From Reyranella sp. (GTDB lineage Bacteria; Pseudomonadota; Alphaproteobacteria; Reyranellales; Reyranellaceae), in assembly GCF_004297265.1 (NCBI RefSeq), contig NZ_SCUT01000035.1, positions 112,898-176,897 on the forward strand: a DNA stretch of 64,000 nt, given 5' to 3'. Of this stretch, positions 24,840 to 34,010 are shown one piece after another; position 1 is the first letter of the stretch, and each line of letters begins with the position of its first letter. Both the position numbers and the translations under genes were made by a program. Below the pieces are notes generated by a model, which saw only the letters and a program-made list of their open reading frames with translations, was not told the origin of the DNA and did no database searches.

Positions 24840-25870
24840 AGCCCACCTCGCGCGGCGCGGCTGGCGAGGAGCCAGAGGAAGAAGGGCCCACCCACCAGGG
24901 CGGTGAGCACGCCGATCGGCAGCTCGGCCGGCGAGACCATGGTGCGGGCCAGCGCATCGGCCAGTACGAGGAAGGCGCCGCCAAACAGGGCCGCGGCCGG
25001 CAGCAGGGTGCGATGCGACGGGCCGAGCAGCAGGCGCACGATGTGCGGTGCGATCAGGCCGACGAACCCCACGATGCCCGAGATCGCCACGCCGGCGCCG
25101 ACGGCCAGCGCCACCTGGGCCACGAGCCGCTTCTTCAGGCGTTCGACGTCGACGCCGACATGGCCGGCCTCGCGCTCGCCGAGCGCCAGCGCGTCGAGCA
25201 GGTGCGCGGTCGGCAGCAGGGTCGGCACGCTGATCAGAAGGATCAGCAAGGCAGGCGCGATGGCGACCCAGGTGACGGAGCCGAAGCCGCCCATCGTCCA
25301 GAAGATGAGTGTGCGAAGCTGCTGGTCGTCGGCCACGAACACGAGCATGCCGATGCCGGCGGAAGTGAGCGCGTTGATGGCGATGCCGGCCAGCAGCAAG
25401 GTGCCGACCAGGGTCACGCCTTCGCGTGCGGCGATGCGATAGACGACGACGGTGGCGGCCAGGCCGCCGAGGAAGGCCGCGATCGGCAGGCACCAGGGGC
25501 GCAGGTCCGGCGGCACGACGTGCATCACCTTCTCGCCCAGCACGATCGTCGACACGGCGGCCAGCGCCGCGCCGCTCGAGACGCCGAGCAGGCCGGGATC
25601 GGCCAGCGGGTTGCGGAACAGGCTCTGCATTGCCGCACCTCCGGCCGCCAGCGCGGCGCCGACGGCGAAGGCTGCGAACACGCGCGGCGCACGGATGGCG
25701 TAGAGGACGGCTGCCGTCGTGTCGTCGAGCGGCGTGCTCGACAGGCCGATGGCCGACAGGATCTGGCCGAACCCGACGGGGAAGGCGCCGATGCAGAGGC
25801 TGGCTACGACGCTCGCCAGGGCGGCGAGCGCAAACAGCGGGATCGGACGCCGCAACGCAAGTGCCGTCAC
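24836..25870 (-). CDS. hmuU: Haem ABC transporter permease (FecCD family)
   Basis: The product is 344 residues with about nine or ten membrane helices and the FecCD hallmarks RAPRVFAAFAVGAALAAGGAAMQSLFRNPLADPGLLG and GLIAPHIVRLLLGPSHR in part. It moves haem delivered by the periplasmic HmuT into the cytoplasm. The GTG start overlaps the hmuT stop by four bases, and its own stop overlaps the hmuV GTG, so the three are tightly coupled. Confidence 0.93.
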   Translation of the reverse strand: MTALALRRPIPLFALAALASVVASLCIGAFPVGFGQILSAIGLSSTPLDDTTAAVLYAIRAPRVFAAFAVGAALAAGGAAMQSLFRNPLADPGLLGVSSGAALAAVSTIVLGEKVMHVVPPDLRPWCLPIAAFLGGLAATVVVYRIAAREGVTLVGTLLLAGIAINALTSAGIGMLVFVADDQQLRTLIFWTMGGFGSVTWVAIAPALLILLISVPTLLPTAHLLDALALGEREAGHVGVDVERLKKRLVAQVALAVGAGVAISGIVGFVGLIAPHIVRLLLGPSHRTLLPAAALFGGAFLVLADALARTMVSPAELPIGVLTALVGGPFFLWLLASRAARGGL

Positions 25871-26730
25871 GGCGAGCGCGCGAGGTCTGGATGCAGCGCC
25901 ATCGCGAGTTCGGTGGCCGCCTCGGGCGTGCGCGGGCCGAAGCCAAGCAGGAGCAGCGTGTCGAACTCGATGATCCTTCCGGCCTTGCCGGCCGGCGTGC
26001 GGTTGAGCGACGGCTGGTCGAGGATGGCCTGCTTGCCGCCCATCGCTTCCACGGTCTGGCGCGTCACCAGTACATAGTCGGCGTTGGAGGCGATGACCGA
26101 TTCCGGCGTGAGCGGCCGGTAGCCCGAATAACCGTCGACCGCATTGATGCCGCCCGCCAGCCTGATGATGCCGGCCGCCGCCGTGTCGCGGCCCGCGGCC
26201 TGCGGCGCACCGCCGGTCATCGAGAGCAGGAAGAGCACGCGTGGGTGGCTTTTCGCCATCGCAAGCCTGGCGGCCAGCGTCTTCATGGCCTCGCGTCCTT
26301 TGGCGATCAGGGCGTCGGCCTCGGCCACCTTGCCGGTCAACTTGCCGATGGCGGCGATCTTGGTGACGACGCTGTCGTAGTCGTAGAGATCGGGCAGGAT
26401 CATGATCTCGATGCCGGTCGCCTTGAGCTGGTCGAGCGCGCCGGCCGGGCCGGCCGCGGTGGTCGCGATGATCAGGGTCGGCTTCAGCGACAGCACGCCC
26501 TCGGCCGACAGCGCCCGCATGTAGCCGACCTGCGGCAGCTTCCGCGCGGCCTCGGGGTACATGCTGGTCGTATCGACGCCGACCAGCAGCTTCTCGGCAC
26601 CGAGCGCGTAGATGATCTCGGTGATGGAACTGCCGACCGACACGATGCGGGGCGGCTGCTGCGCATGGGCCGGGAAGGCCGTGGCTGCCGCCGCGCCGAG
26701 TCCCAGGCCGAGGGCGGTGCGGCGCTTCAT
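25867..26730 (-). CDS. hmuT: Periplasmic haem-binding protein
   Basis: The product is 287 residues with a signal peptide (MKRRTALGLGLGAAAATAFP, cleavage near AHAQ). The mature part starts PRIVSVGSSITEIIYALGAE, which is the typical start of HmuT/BtuF-like binding proteins, and includes VGYMRALSAEGVLSLKPTLII. It shuttles haem from the outer-membrane receptor to HmuU. The start at 26730 shares one base with the hmuS stop (TGATG) and places the signal peptide at the N-terminus. Confidence 0.93.
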   Translation of the reverse strand: MKRRTALGLGLGAAAATAFPAHAQQPPRIVSVGSSITEIIYALGAEKLLVGVDTTSMYPEAARKLPQVGYMRALSAEGVLSLKPTLIIATTAAGPAGALDQLKATGIEIMILPDLYDYDSVVTKIAAIGKLTGKVAEADALIAKGREAMKTLAARLAMAKSHPRVLFLLSMTGGAPQAAGRDTAAAGIIRLAGGINAVDGYSGYRPLTPESVIASNADYVLVTRQTVEAMGGKQAILDQPSLNRTPAGKAGRIIEFDTLLLLGFGPRTPEAATELAMALHPDLARSP

Positions 26731-27779
26731 CACGAGGCCGCCTGCTTCTCGACGTTCGCGACGATGGCGCGCCATTCCTCGAGCTCCGGCTTGCCGGGCT
26801 TGCGGGCGCCGAACATCAGCAGGATGTTGCGGTTGTGCGCGTCGAACGCCTCGATCGAGGTGACGATGCCGTCTTCGGTCGGCTTGCGCACCGAAAAGAC
26901 CCGGGCCACGCCCGCGTCGCGCAGGTGCAGGTTGAAGTCCGGATCGAGCACGTTGAACCAGCCCTGCGTGTCGACCAGGCGCTTCACCGGGCCGGTATGG
27001 ATCTGGATGCAGCCATGGCTGCCGACGAAGACCATGACCGGCGTGCTGTCGGCGGACGCGGCCTCGAAGGCGGCGCGCAACGCGCGCGCCGGAAGCTCGC
27101 GGGCGAGATCCTCGCCAACCAGCCGCAGCGCCTGGACGCGACCGACCTTGAACTTGCCCAGCATGCCGAAGAATTCGTGCGTGTCCTTCATGCCGAGCCA
27201 GGCCGTGCGCAGGCCCGCGACGTCGATCTCGGAATCGGGACGATCCACCGCATCGGGCGCGCGCCTGCCGATCTTCATATCGGGCAGCGTCGCGGCCGTG
27301 TAGCGCACGATCAGCGCATCGAAGGCCGGCCGGTCGGTCTCGTCCGTGGCGTAGATCTTGTGCACGGCATCGCCGGCGCCGTCGAAGAACTGCAGGCTGA
27401 GCCGTTCTCCCTGCTTCAGTGGCTCGCGCACCGCGAAGCCGTGCTTCCACGAGCCAAGGAACAGGCGCAGGTCGATGTCCGGGCCGAGCACGATGCCGTG
27501 CGGGGCCTTCACGTCCACGCCCTCGAAGCGGCCATGGCGTTCATGCACGCAATGCTCGTTGCGCGTGAGGCACATCACGCGGCCGACTTCCGGCATGTCG
27601 TTCAGGATGCCGCGCCAGTCGGTCGTCAGCGGTGTGGCCGTCTGGCCGACGCCGAGTGCGACCAGCTCGGCCTCGCTGACGCCCAGCGTCGCGGCCGCAT
27701 CGCGGATGCGGAGCGCAGGTTTCTCGCCGCGCAGGGTGTTCCAACGGGCGGCAAGGTCCGTATTCGGGGATGAGAGCAT
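26730..27779 (-). CDS. hmuS: Haemin-degrading/haem-carrier factor HmuS
   Basis: The product is 349 residues of the HmuS/ChuS/HemS family: two repeated halves each with a GVSEAEL- or WLGMKDTHEFFGMLGKF-type core. His residues in NEHCVHERHG and the SWKHGF segment are in the expected haem-binding regions. Family members bind imported haem in the cytoplasm and either degrade it or pass it on. It lies between the tonB-like gene (12 bases) and hmuT (one-base overlap). Confidence 0.92.
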   Translation of the reverse strand: MLSSPNTDLAARWNTLRGEKPALRIRDAAATLGVSEAELVALGVGQTATPLTTDWRGILNDMPEVGRVMCLTRNEHCVHERHGRFEGVDVKAPHGIVLGPDIDLRLFLGSWKHGFAVREPLKQGERLSLQFFDGAGDAVHKIYATDETDRPAFDALIVRYTAATLPDMKIGRRAPDAVDRPDSEIDVAGLRTAWLGMKDTHEFFGMLGKFKVGRVQALRLVGEDLARELPARALRAAFEAASADSTPVMVFVGSHGCIQIHTGPVKRLVDTQGWFNVLDPDFNLHLRDAGVARVFSVRKPTEDGIVTSIEAFDAHNRNILLMFGARKPGKPELEEWRAIVANVEKQAAS

Positions 27780-27791
27780 CAGACTGTCCTT

Positions 27792-28634
27792 TCAACGAAG
27801 ATGAAAACGAACCGGGATTTCCACCCAGGCGGCGACCGGGCGGCCGTCGCGCAGGGCGGGAAGGAAATGCCAGCCGCGCACCGCGGTGAGCGCGGCACGG
27901 TCGAGCAGGGGGAAGCTGCTGCTGCGCCAGACCATGATTTCAGCCGCGGTTCCGTCGGGATCGAGGCGCACGCGCACCATGACCTCGCCCTGCTGGCCGA
28001 GCTCGATGGAGCGCGGCGGGTAGACGGCCGGTGTCGGCGGGATCCGGTAGCGCGGCTTTCCCTCGAACACGATGAGCGACGAGGAGGAGGCGGCCTGCTG
28101 CTGCGTGATGCTGGCATTGCCGGCGTCTGGCACGGGAGCCTTCGTGACGGCAGCCTGAGCCGTCGGACGGGGCGCGGCGGCCGGCTTGGCCTGCGGCGGC
28201 TTGGGCTTGGGTGGCTCCGCCGGCTTCAACTCGGCGGCAGTCGGAGGTGGCGGCTCGTCCGGCGGAGGGAGCTCGACCTTGATCTCGGGTTCCGCGGCAG
28301 CGACCTCCTGCGGAGGCGGCGGTTCCGGCTCGGGCGGCGGCGTCGCCTCGGTTTGCTCGGCCGGAGGGGTCGGCAGCTCGGGCTGCTGCTGCGGTTCGGG
28401 CGTGGTTTCGGGTTGGTCGGCCTCGGCAGCGGCGCCGGTGGTGGGGGCCGCGAGGGACAGCTCGACCATGAGCGCCGGCTCGTCGTCGTTGGCGCTGCTG
28501 CCGGATATGCCGGCGAGAAGAAGGGGAACGATGGCCAGCCCATGCAGTGCAAGCGACAACGCCACCGACACGCGTGGACCGCGTGCCGGTGGCGCCGGCA
28601 GTCGCTCGGCAGAGAGGGCTGCCGGGACTACCAT
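27792..28634 (-). CDS. tonB: TonB-family energy transducer
   Basis: The product is 280 residues: one N-terminal membrane anchor (about 23-43), a long proline/glutamate/lysine-rich periplasmic spacer (about 65-190), and a C-terminal TonB domain containing YPPRSIELGQQGEVMVRVRL and RGWHFLPAL. It couples the proton-motive force to the outer-membrane haem receptor encoded just before it. The ATG at 28634 overlaps the last seven bases of the receptor gene, and the start puts the anchor at the N-terminus. Dedicated TonB proteins inside haem operons are common. No exbB/exbD genes are in the window. Confidence 0.9.
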   Translation of the reverse strand: MVVPAALSAERLPAPPARGPRVSVALSLALHGLAIVPLLLAGISGSSANDDEPALMVELSLAAPTTGAAAEADQPETTPEPQQQPELPTPPAEQTEATPPPEPEPPPPQEVAAAEPEIKVELPPPDEPPPPTAAELKPAEPPKPKPPQAKPAAAPRPTAQAAVTKAPVPDAGNASITQQQAASSSSLIVFEGKPRYRIPPTPAVYPPRSIELGQQGEVMVRVRLDPDGTAAEIMVWRSSSFPLLDRAALTAVRGWHFLPALRDGRPVAAWVEIPVRFHLR

Positions 28635-30868
28635 TTGGCCAGAAGGTTGACGCCGAAATACCGGCCGGGCTGGGCATAGAGATCGAGCTGCGGATTGGTC
28701 GGCGAAATGCCGATCGTGTCCGGAGCGTTCCAGTACTTGGCGTTGGTGATGTTGAACGCGCCGGCATTGATCTTGAAGTGGTCGTTGAAGACGTAGCCGA
28801 CGGTGGCGTCGAGATTGAAGTAGGCCGGTGCCTGGAAGTAGGTCGGGCTGCTGACCTGGGTATGGGCCGCCGCCACCGTGCCGATGAGCTGCGCCACGAC
28901 GCCCTTGTCGAAGCCGTAGCGGATGCGGGCCTGGGTGGTCCACGGCGACACCGAGTCGACCGGCAGGCCGGTCCTCGTGTCGGTGCCTTGCGCGAAGGCC
29001 GTCCAGCCGGCCACCGCCCATTCCGGCGCAAAGCGGTATTCGCCGCGCGCCTCGATGCCCCAGATCGTCACGTTGGTGAGGTTGACGTACTGGTACTGCG
29101 TGACCGGGCCCACCATGCCGACGACGACGGTTTCGAGGAAGTTGTTGTAGAGGTTGTAGAAGCCAGTGAGCTGCCAGCTCGAGCCGTTCTCGTACTTGCC
29201 GCGGAAGCCGATTTCGAAGGAGTTGGCCGTCTCGGGCTTCAGGTTGGCGTTGGGCAGGATCTGGTAGAACGACGCGGCATTGGTAAAGCCGAAGTTTGCG
29301 TTGTCGTACGGCGGTGCGCGGAAGCCCGTCGCGTACTGGAAGTAGCCCGAATAGGTGTCGTTGAAGTGGTACAGCAGGCCAAGCTTCGGCGAGGCCGAGA
29401 CGTAGGTCGTCGCCGACGGCACGGCATTGAGCGTGGCACCTGTCGAGTTCCAGAAGTACTTATCCGGATTGGGCGTCATGCTGTAGTAGTCGAGGCGCAC
29501 CGCCGGCGTGATCTTCAGCCGTCCGCCCAGCGCGCTGATCTCGTCCTGGACGTAGATGCCAGCCTGCACCGTGTCGGTGTCGGGAAAGTTCTTGTTCGGA
29601 TAGAGTTCGCCGCCCACCGAGTTCGTCGTGGCGCCGGTCGCCAGCGTGATCTGCGTCCTGTTGCGCGGCCGGGTCGTCGTCGTCCAGGCGAAGCTCAGGC
29701 CATAGGTGAAGAAGTTGTCGAGGCCGCCGATCTCGCGATCGGTATGCATCTGCAACTCGGCGCCGGTGACGTTCTGTGTGTAGTAGAACTGCGAGGTGCG
29801 GGCATTGCTCGGCACGACGCTGGTTGTTCCGCCGCGCAGCGTGTAGGTGTCGGCCTGGGTGTAGACCGAGTTGAAATAGGCAAGGAAGCTCAGCCGGTCG
29901 ACGAAGCCGATCGGCGCGTTGTGCTCCCACTGCGCGCTGATCCGGTAGGTGTTGGTGTAGTCCTGGCCCCACTCGTCGTAGATCCGCGCGAACAGGCTGG
30001 GGAAGGTGCCGACGGCGCTGAGCACATTGGTGCTCTGTGCGCTCTGGTTGTAGGAGCCGGTCAGTCGGATCGTGTCGACCTCGGTCGGCTTGATCACCAG
30101 CTTGGCGAAGAAATTGTTGTTGTACCAGGTCGTGGGATTCGGGCTGACCGTCGTCTGCGCCGGCTGGAATTCCTGGCCGTCGCGCCGCGTGTAGATGCCC
30201 ATGAACTCGACGTTGCCGGAGCGGACCGCGCCGGTGAACGATTCGGAGAACTGCAGGTTGGCGCCGCTATAGGCGGCCTTGGCGCTGGCATAGACGTCCT
30301 TGCCGTCTCGCATGTAGTCGCCGGGATCCTTGGTGGTGTATGCGACAACGCCACCGATCGCGTCGGAGCCGTAAAGGGCCGATGCGGGGCCACGGATGAT
30401 CTCGACCCGCTTGATGTCCTCGAGGTCGGGCTGCTCGCGCGAATAGGTGCCGGCGCCCTGGTTGCTGTCGGGGAAGTCGGGCGTGCGCATGCCGTCGACC
30501 ATCAGCAGCACGCGGTTGCCGCCGATGCCGCGGATCACGAAGTTCTGGAAGCCGGCGCGTCCGGGATTGTTGCCGACGGTGACGCCGGGCTCGTTGCGAA
30601 CGAGGTCCCGGACGTCCTGCATGTTCTCGCGGTCGATGTTCTCGGTCGTGATCACGGAGACGGTGGCCGGCACATCGTCGAGCGGTCGCCGGCTGCGCAT
30701 CGCCGCCGTCGTCACGGCGTCGAGCTGGGTGGGAACGGCCTGGCTGGCCGGCGGTGCCTGTGCCGGATCGGCGATGGGTGTTGTCGGTGCCTGCGCCCAG
30801 GCGGGCGTGGCGAGAGGCGCGCAGATGGCTGTCGTGGCCATCAGCGCGTAGACGATGCGCAGCTTCAT
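28628..30868 (-). CDS. hmuR: TonB-dependent haem/haemoglobin receptor
   Basis: The product is 746 residues with a signal peptide (cleavage near PAWAQ, residue 26). The TonB box region is QLDAVTTAA, the plug is DVRDLVRNEPGVTVG...GFQNFVIRGIGGNRVLLMVDGMR in part, and a 22-strand barrel ends in LLAKW with a C-terminal aromatic residue. This matches the TonB-dependent haemoglobin/transferrin/lactoferrin receptor family. It imports haem across the outer membrane. The gene lies about 107 bases after hemP and overlaps tonB by seven bases. Confidence 0.93.
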   Translation of the reverse strand: MKLRIVYALMATTAICAPLATPAWAQAPTTPIADPAQAPPASQAVPTQLDAVTTAAMRSRRPLDDVPATVSVITTENIDRENMQDVRDLVRNEPGVTVGNNPGRAGFQNFVIRGIGGNRVLLMVDGMRTPDFPDSNQGAGTYSREQPDLEDIKRVEIIRGPASALYGSDAIGGVVAYTTKDPGDYMRDGKDVYASAKAAYSGANLQFSESFTGAVRSGNVEFMGIYTRRDGQEFQPAQTTVSPNPTTWYNNNFFAKLVIKPTEVDTIRLTGSYNQSAQSTNVLSAVGTFPSLFARIYDEWGQDYTNTYRISAQWEHNAPIGFVDRLSFLAYFNSVYTQADTYTLRGGTTSVVPSNARTSQFYYTQNVTGAELQMHTDREIGGLDNFFTYGLSFAWTTTTRPRNRTQITLATGATTNSVGGELYPNKNFPDTDTVQAGIYVQDEISALGGRLKITPAVRLDYYSMTPNPDKYFWNSTGATLNAVPSATTYVSASPKLGLLYHFNDTYSGYFQYATGFRAPPYDNANFGFTNAASFYQILPNANLKPETANSFEIGFRGKYENGSSWQLTGFYNLYNNFLETVVVGMVGPVTQYQYVNLTNVTIWGIEARGEYRFAPEWAVAGWTAFAQGTDTRTGLPVDSVSPWTTQARIRYGFDKGVVAQLIGTVAAAHTQVSSPTYFQAPAYFNLDATVGYVFNDHFKINAGAFNITNAKYWNAPDTIGISPTNPQLDLYAQPGRYFGVNLLAKW

Positions 30869-30975
30869 TTGAACCAGGTCCCCAGGGAAAAAAGGACGCC
30901 TGGCTTGCGGAACCCTTGCGGGACCGGCTGGCTGGGCAGTTTGACCGAGGAGGGATGGCCCCTCGGGGTTTCGAA
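30869..30975 (-). other. Gap between hemP and the receptor gene with a GC hairpin
   Basis: This 107-base stretch holds a stem on the minus strand (CCGAGGGG against CCTCGG, around 30942-30966) shortly after the hemP stop. It may protect or partly stop the hemP transcript so that hemP is made in excess over the receptor. I see no separate promoter and no gene in it. Confidence 0.3.
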
Positions 30976-31158
30976 TTACTTCGTCAGGATGAGTTTGTTC
31001 GAAGCGGTCAGGCGCAACCGGTAGAGCTCGGCTCCGTGACGGATCATGAGTTCGCGCCGTCCTTGCAGGAGCGCGGCGCTCTCAACCGCCGGAATGGAAA
31101 CTTCCAGCCTGTCGCTCTGCAAATCCCGCACCCGAAGCGGACGGGTCACGTCGTTCAT
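30976..31158 (-). CDS. hemP: Haemin uptake protein HemP
   Basis: The product is 60 residues ending in RRELMIRHGAELYRLRLTASNKLILTK, the diagnostic C-terminus of HemP. HemP is a small regulator needed for haem-operon expression in several alpha- and betaproteobacteria; it is reported to act on transcription of the receptor gene. The start at 31158 gives the usual family length; an ATG at 31209 would add 17 residues and run into the promoter. Confidence 0.9.
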   Translation of the reverse strand: MNDVTRPLRVRDLQSDRLEVSIPAVESAALLQGRRELMIRHGAELYRLRLTASNKLILTK

Positions 31159-31174
31159 GGCGTCTCTCACTGCC

Positions 31175-31207
31175 TCATTATAAGGTTTGCGAATGACTCT
31201 TAATTTC
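31175..31207 (-). promoter_or_regulatory. hemP promoter with Fur-like site
   Basis: On the minus strand a perfect -10 TATAAT lies at 31177-31182, with AATTAA 17 bases upstream at 31200-31205 as a possible -35. The 19 bases at 31189-31207 match 11 of 19 positions of the classical Fur box GATAATGATTATCATTATC and overlap the -35 and spacer. Iron repression by Fur (or an Irr/RirA-type regulator) fits the haem operon. The match is near the lower limit of real sites. Confidence 0.45.
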
Positions 31208-31252
31208 ATAGAATGTCTTTCTCGTCAAGGTCCTTCAATTTTCGGTGAGGCC

Positions 31253-31750
31253 ATGCAAACCATTCAGGAACAGCGGCTTAGCGCCCTGCAACGCGACCCC
31301 AGGCCGGGGTGTGGGAAGGCCGGTTGCGCCTGCGCCTTGCCGTTGAGCGAGCGGTTCGTGTTGTGGGCCCTGCGTCAGTGGCAGCAGGACCGTGCGCTGC
31401 CTCGCGAAGGGTCGATCCTTCATCGCGGCTTCAAGGTCGCGGGTGTCATCGACGCGCTGCCGGACTTCGCGATCGCCATGGATGCATTCCTGTTCGGCGC
31501 GCGCCGCGCGATGGAAGTCCACGTGCCGACCTGCTCGAGCGTCAGCCACGACGAGGCGGTGCTGGTGGCGCTTTGCGGTCTCGCGCAAGCGGATCATGAC
31601 GCGTCGCTGCTGGCGTCGCTCGACATCCTCATGGCGCCCACCGCGTCCCGCGTCGCCGCGATCCGCCTGAAGGCATTTGCCGTCGCGCTCGCGGGCGCTG
31701 GCCTCAGGATCGCTCCGGCGGCCGGTGCCGCCGCGGGCCGCCTCAATTGA
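31253..31750 (+). CDS. Unknown protein with Cys cluster, divergent from hemP
   Basis: The product is 165 residues from the ATG at 31253 (MQTIQEQRLSALQRDP). An N-terminal motif CGKAGCAC (three cysteines in six residues) is followed by a helical region with WALRQWQQDRALPREGSIL and CSSVSHDEAVLVAL. No family name comes to mind. Clustered cysteines and the place opposite the iron-controlled hemP promoter suggest iron, haem or Fe-S biology, which is inference. It overlaps the next gene by four bases. An in-frame ATG further upstream at 31187 would overlap the hemP promoter and is less likely. Confidence 0.65.
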   Translation: MQTIQEQRLSALQRDPRPGCGKAGCACALPLSERFVLWALRQWQQDRALPREGSILHRGFKVAGVIDALPDFAIAMDAFLFGARRAMEVHVPTCSSVSHDEAVLVALCGLAQADHDASLLASLDILMAPTASRVAAIRLKAFAVALAGAGLRIAPAAGAAAGRLN

Positions 31751-32019
31751 AGGCCGCTGCCTTGACCGCCCCGATGCCCGATCGTCTCTCCGACCTGCAG
31801 CACGCCATGCGCGTGATCGCCGATGCCGTCGAAGGCCTGCCTGCGGAGTGCCGCGATCTCGCCGGCAATGCGCTGCTCAACATCGCCGCCGAGGCGGTGG
31901 CCCAGGATGTCGGCTGCACCGAAGCGGGCCGCATCTTCGCCCGGCTGGGCGATCTGCTCTCGCGCGGCCTGCAGCCGCCGGCGAGGGATGCGATCTCGCT
32001 CACCGGCTTCGACGCCTGA
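31747..32019 (+). CDS. Small helical protein of unknown function
   Basis: The product is 90 residues from a TTG at 31747 that overlaps the previous stop (TTGA), or 81 residues from an ATG at 31774; neither has a good ribosome-binding site. The body is all helical (RLSDLQHAMRVIADAVEGL, AGNALLNIAAEAVAQDVG) with two cysteines. It forms a two-gene unit with the Cys-cluster protein and ends two bases before the stop of the convergent kup gene. Function unknown. Confidence 0.6.
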   Translation: MKAAALTAPMPDRLSDLQHAMRVIADAVEGLPAECRDLAGNALLNIAAEAVAQDVGCTEAGRIFARLGDLLSRGLQPPARDAISLTGFDA

Positions 32020-32020
32020 C

Positions 32021-33919
32021 TCAGATCTCGATGCGGCTGCCCAGTTCGACGACGCGATTGGTGGGCAGGCCGAAGAAGTCTCCCGCGCTGGCGGAGAAAC
32101 GCGACAGAGCGAGGAAGAGCTTCTCCTGCCAACGCGGCAACGGCGATGTGGTGGCCGCCATATATGTGTTGCGGCCGATGAAGTAAGACGTGCGCATCGG
32201 GTCGAACGGTATGCCCTTGTCCTCGAGCAGGGCGAGAGCGCTCGGCACGTCGGGCTGCTCCATGAAGCCATAGTGCAGCACGACCCGATGCACGCCCTTG
32301 CCGAGATGCGTAACCTGGCTTCGGTCTCCGGATGATACGAAGGGGATGTCAGGGACCTCGATGCTCAGCAGCACGACGTGCTCGTGCAGCACCTCGTTGT
32401 GCTTGAGATTGTGCATCAGCGAGCGCGGCGCATTGGTAGACGTGGCGGTCAGATAGACGGCAGTACCCTGCGGCCGGTGCACGCGGGCCGGGTTGATGCT
32501 CTCGAGCAGCGTTTCCAGAGGCAGCGCTTCTGCCTGCTCGTGTTTGGCGACGGCCGCCCGGCCGGTCAGCCAGGTCCACATGCAGAGAAAGATCAGCGCG
32601 GCAATCGCCAGCGGCACCCAGCCGCCGTCGAGGAACTTCAGCATGTTCGAAGAGAGCAGGGCCAGGTCGAGCGCCATGAAGCCGCCGAAGACGAGGATGC
32701 TGAGCGACCAGCCCCAGTTCCACTTGCGTATCGCGATGACGCAGACGAGCATGCTCGTGATCAGCATCGTGCCGGTGACGGCGATGCCGTAGGCCGAGGC
32801 GAGGTTGGTCGACGACTTGAACGCCATGATCAGGATGACGACGCCCAGCATCTGCAGCCAGTTGACCACCGGCAGGTAGACCTGCCCGAATTCGCTGGCC
32901 GAGGTGTGCTGGATGTGGACCCGCGGGCTGAGGCCCAGCAGGGCCGCCTGCTTGGCCATCGAGAAGGCGCCGGAGATGGTGGCTTGCGAGGCGATCACCG
33001 TGGCGGCCGTGGCCAGGACAACCAGCGGATAAAGCGCCCAATCCGGTCCGAGATTGAAGAATGGGTTGGCCAGGGCGGTCGGATCCTCGAGGATCAGCGC
33101 TCCCTGCCCATAGTAGTTGAGGAGCAGGGCCGGCAACACGAGGCCGAGCCAGGCCATCCGGATGGGCTTTGCGCCGAAATGGCCCATGTCGGCATACAGC
33201 GCCTCGGCGCCGGTGATGGCCAGCGTGATCGCTCCCAGCGCGATGAAGGCAACGATCTTTTCGCGTATGGCGAAGCCGATCGCATGGTGCGGCGACAGCG
33301 CCATCAGCACTTCGGGACGCTGCACGATCTGGTGGATGCCGAGCAGCGCCAGCACGACGAACCAGAGGAGCGTGATCGGGCCGAACCATTTGCCGATGCC
33401 GCTGGTGCCGAAATGCTGGACTGAGAACAGCGCGACGATGACTCCGAGCGCAATCGGGATGACCATCGGCTGGAAGGCTGGCGTGGCGACGGTCAGGCCC
33501 TCGACGGCGCTCAGCACGGAGATGGCGGGCGTCAGCAGGCAGTCGCCGTAGAACAGCGCGGCCCCGGCAATGCCCAGCATGAGATAGAGCCGTCGCCGCC
33601 AGGGTGACGGAATGTTGCTCTGGCTGGAGACCAGCGCCATCAGCGCCAGCACGCCTCCCTCGCCCTTGTTGTCGGCGCGCATGACGACGGCGACGTACTT
33701 CAGCGTGACGACGACGATCAGCGCCCAGGTGATGAGCGACAGGATGCCCAGCACGTTGTCGTGCGTCGGCTGGATGCCGGTGTACTCGCTGAAGCACTCC
33801 TTGACGGTGTAGAGCGGGCTGGTGCCGATGTCGCCGAAGACGACACCGAGGGCGGCCAGGGTCAGCGCTGCCCGGCGCCGCCGGCCAGCGGGTTCAACTG
33901 CGGTGCCGTTGGCGGCCAT
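32021..33919 (-). CDS. kup: KUP-family potassium uptake protein
   Basis: The product is 632 residues, the usual length. The N-terminal GVVFGDIGTSPLYTVKECF is the family signature, followed by 12 membrane helices with FYGDCLLTPAISVLSAVEG and GTSGIGKWFGPITLLWF, and a cytoplasmic C-domain of about 160 residues ending in NRVVELGSRIEI. Kup is a proton-coupled K+ importer that works at acidic pH, complementing the Kdp pump encoded earlier in the window. No strong ribosome-binding site sits next to the 33919 ATG; a GGGGGGAG lies about 12 bases away. Confidence 0.95.
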   Translation of the reverse strand: MAANGTAVEPAGRRRRAALTLAALGVVFGDIGTSPLYTVKECFSEYTGIQPTHDNVLGILSLITWALIVVVTLKYVAVVMRADNKGEGGVLALMALVSSQSNIPSPWRRRLYLMLGIAGAALFYGDCLLTPAISVLSAVEGLTVATPAFQPMVIPIALGVIVALFSVQHFGTSGIGKWFGPITLLWFVVLALLGIHQIVQRPEVLMALSPHHAIGFAIREKIVAFIALGAITLAITGAEALYADMGHFGAKPIRMAWLGLVLPALLLNYYGQGALILEDPTALANPFFNLGPDWALYPLVVLATAATVIASQATISGAFSMAKQAALLGLSPRVHIQHTSASEFGQVYLPVVNWLQMLGVVILIMAFKSSTNLASAYGIAVTGTMLITSMLVCVIAIRKWNWGWSLSILVFGGFMALDLALLSSNMLKFLDGGWVPLAIAALIFLCMWTWLTGRAAVAKHEQAEALPLETLLESINPARVHRPQGTAVYLTATSTNAPRSLMHNLKHNEVLHEHVVLLSIEVPDIPFVSSGDRSQVTHLGKGVHRVVLHYGFMEQPDVPSALALLEDKGIPFDPMRTSYFIGRNTYMAATTSPLPRWQEKLFLALSRFSASAGDFFGLPTNRVVELGSRIEI

Positions 33920-33962
33920 TTCTGTAACGCGACTCCCCCCTGCGAACGATTGATCCTAGCCG

Positions 33963-33993
33963 CGAATTCCGGGACGCTGCAGTCCAGAATTCG
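33963..33993 (+). promoter_or_regulatory. Imperfect hairpin in the leader of the CMD-like gene
   Basis: CGAATTC and GAATTCG form a 7-bp stem, a small internal loop follows, then GGAC/GTCC (4 bp) around the loop GCTGCA. It ends 18 bases before the GTG start and leaves the GGAGG site free. It could be an operator palindrome (two half-sites) or an RNA stem. No regulator is identified. Confidence 0.35.
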
Positions 33994-34010
33994 TAACAAA
34001 GGAGGAAACC

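Noticed and set aside
31187..31252. Longer N-terminus for the Cys-cluster gene beginning at 31187
   Set aside because: It would place coding sequence inside the hemP promoter and has no ribosome-binding site; the ATG at 31253 is preferred.
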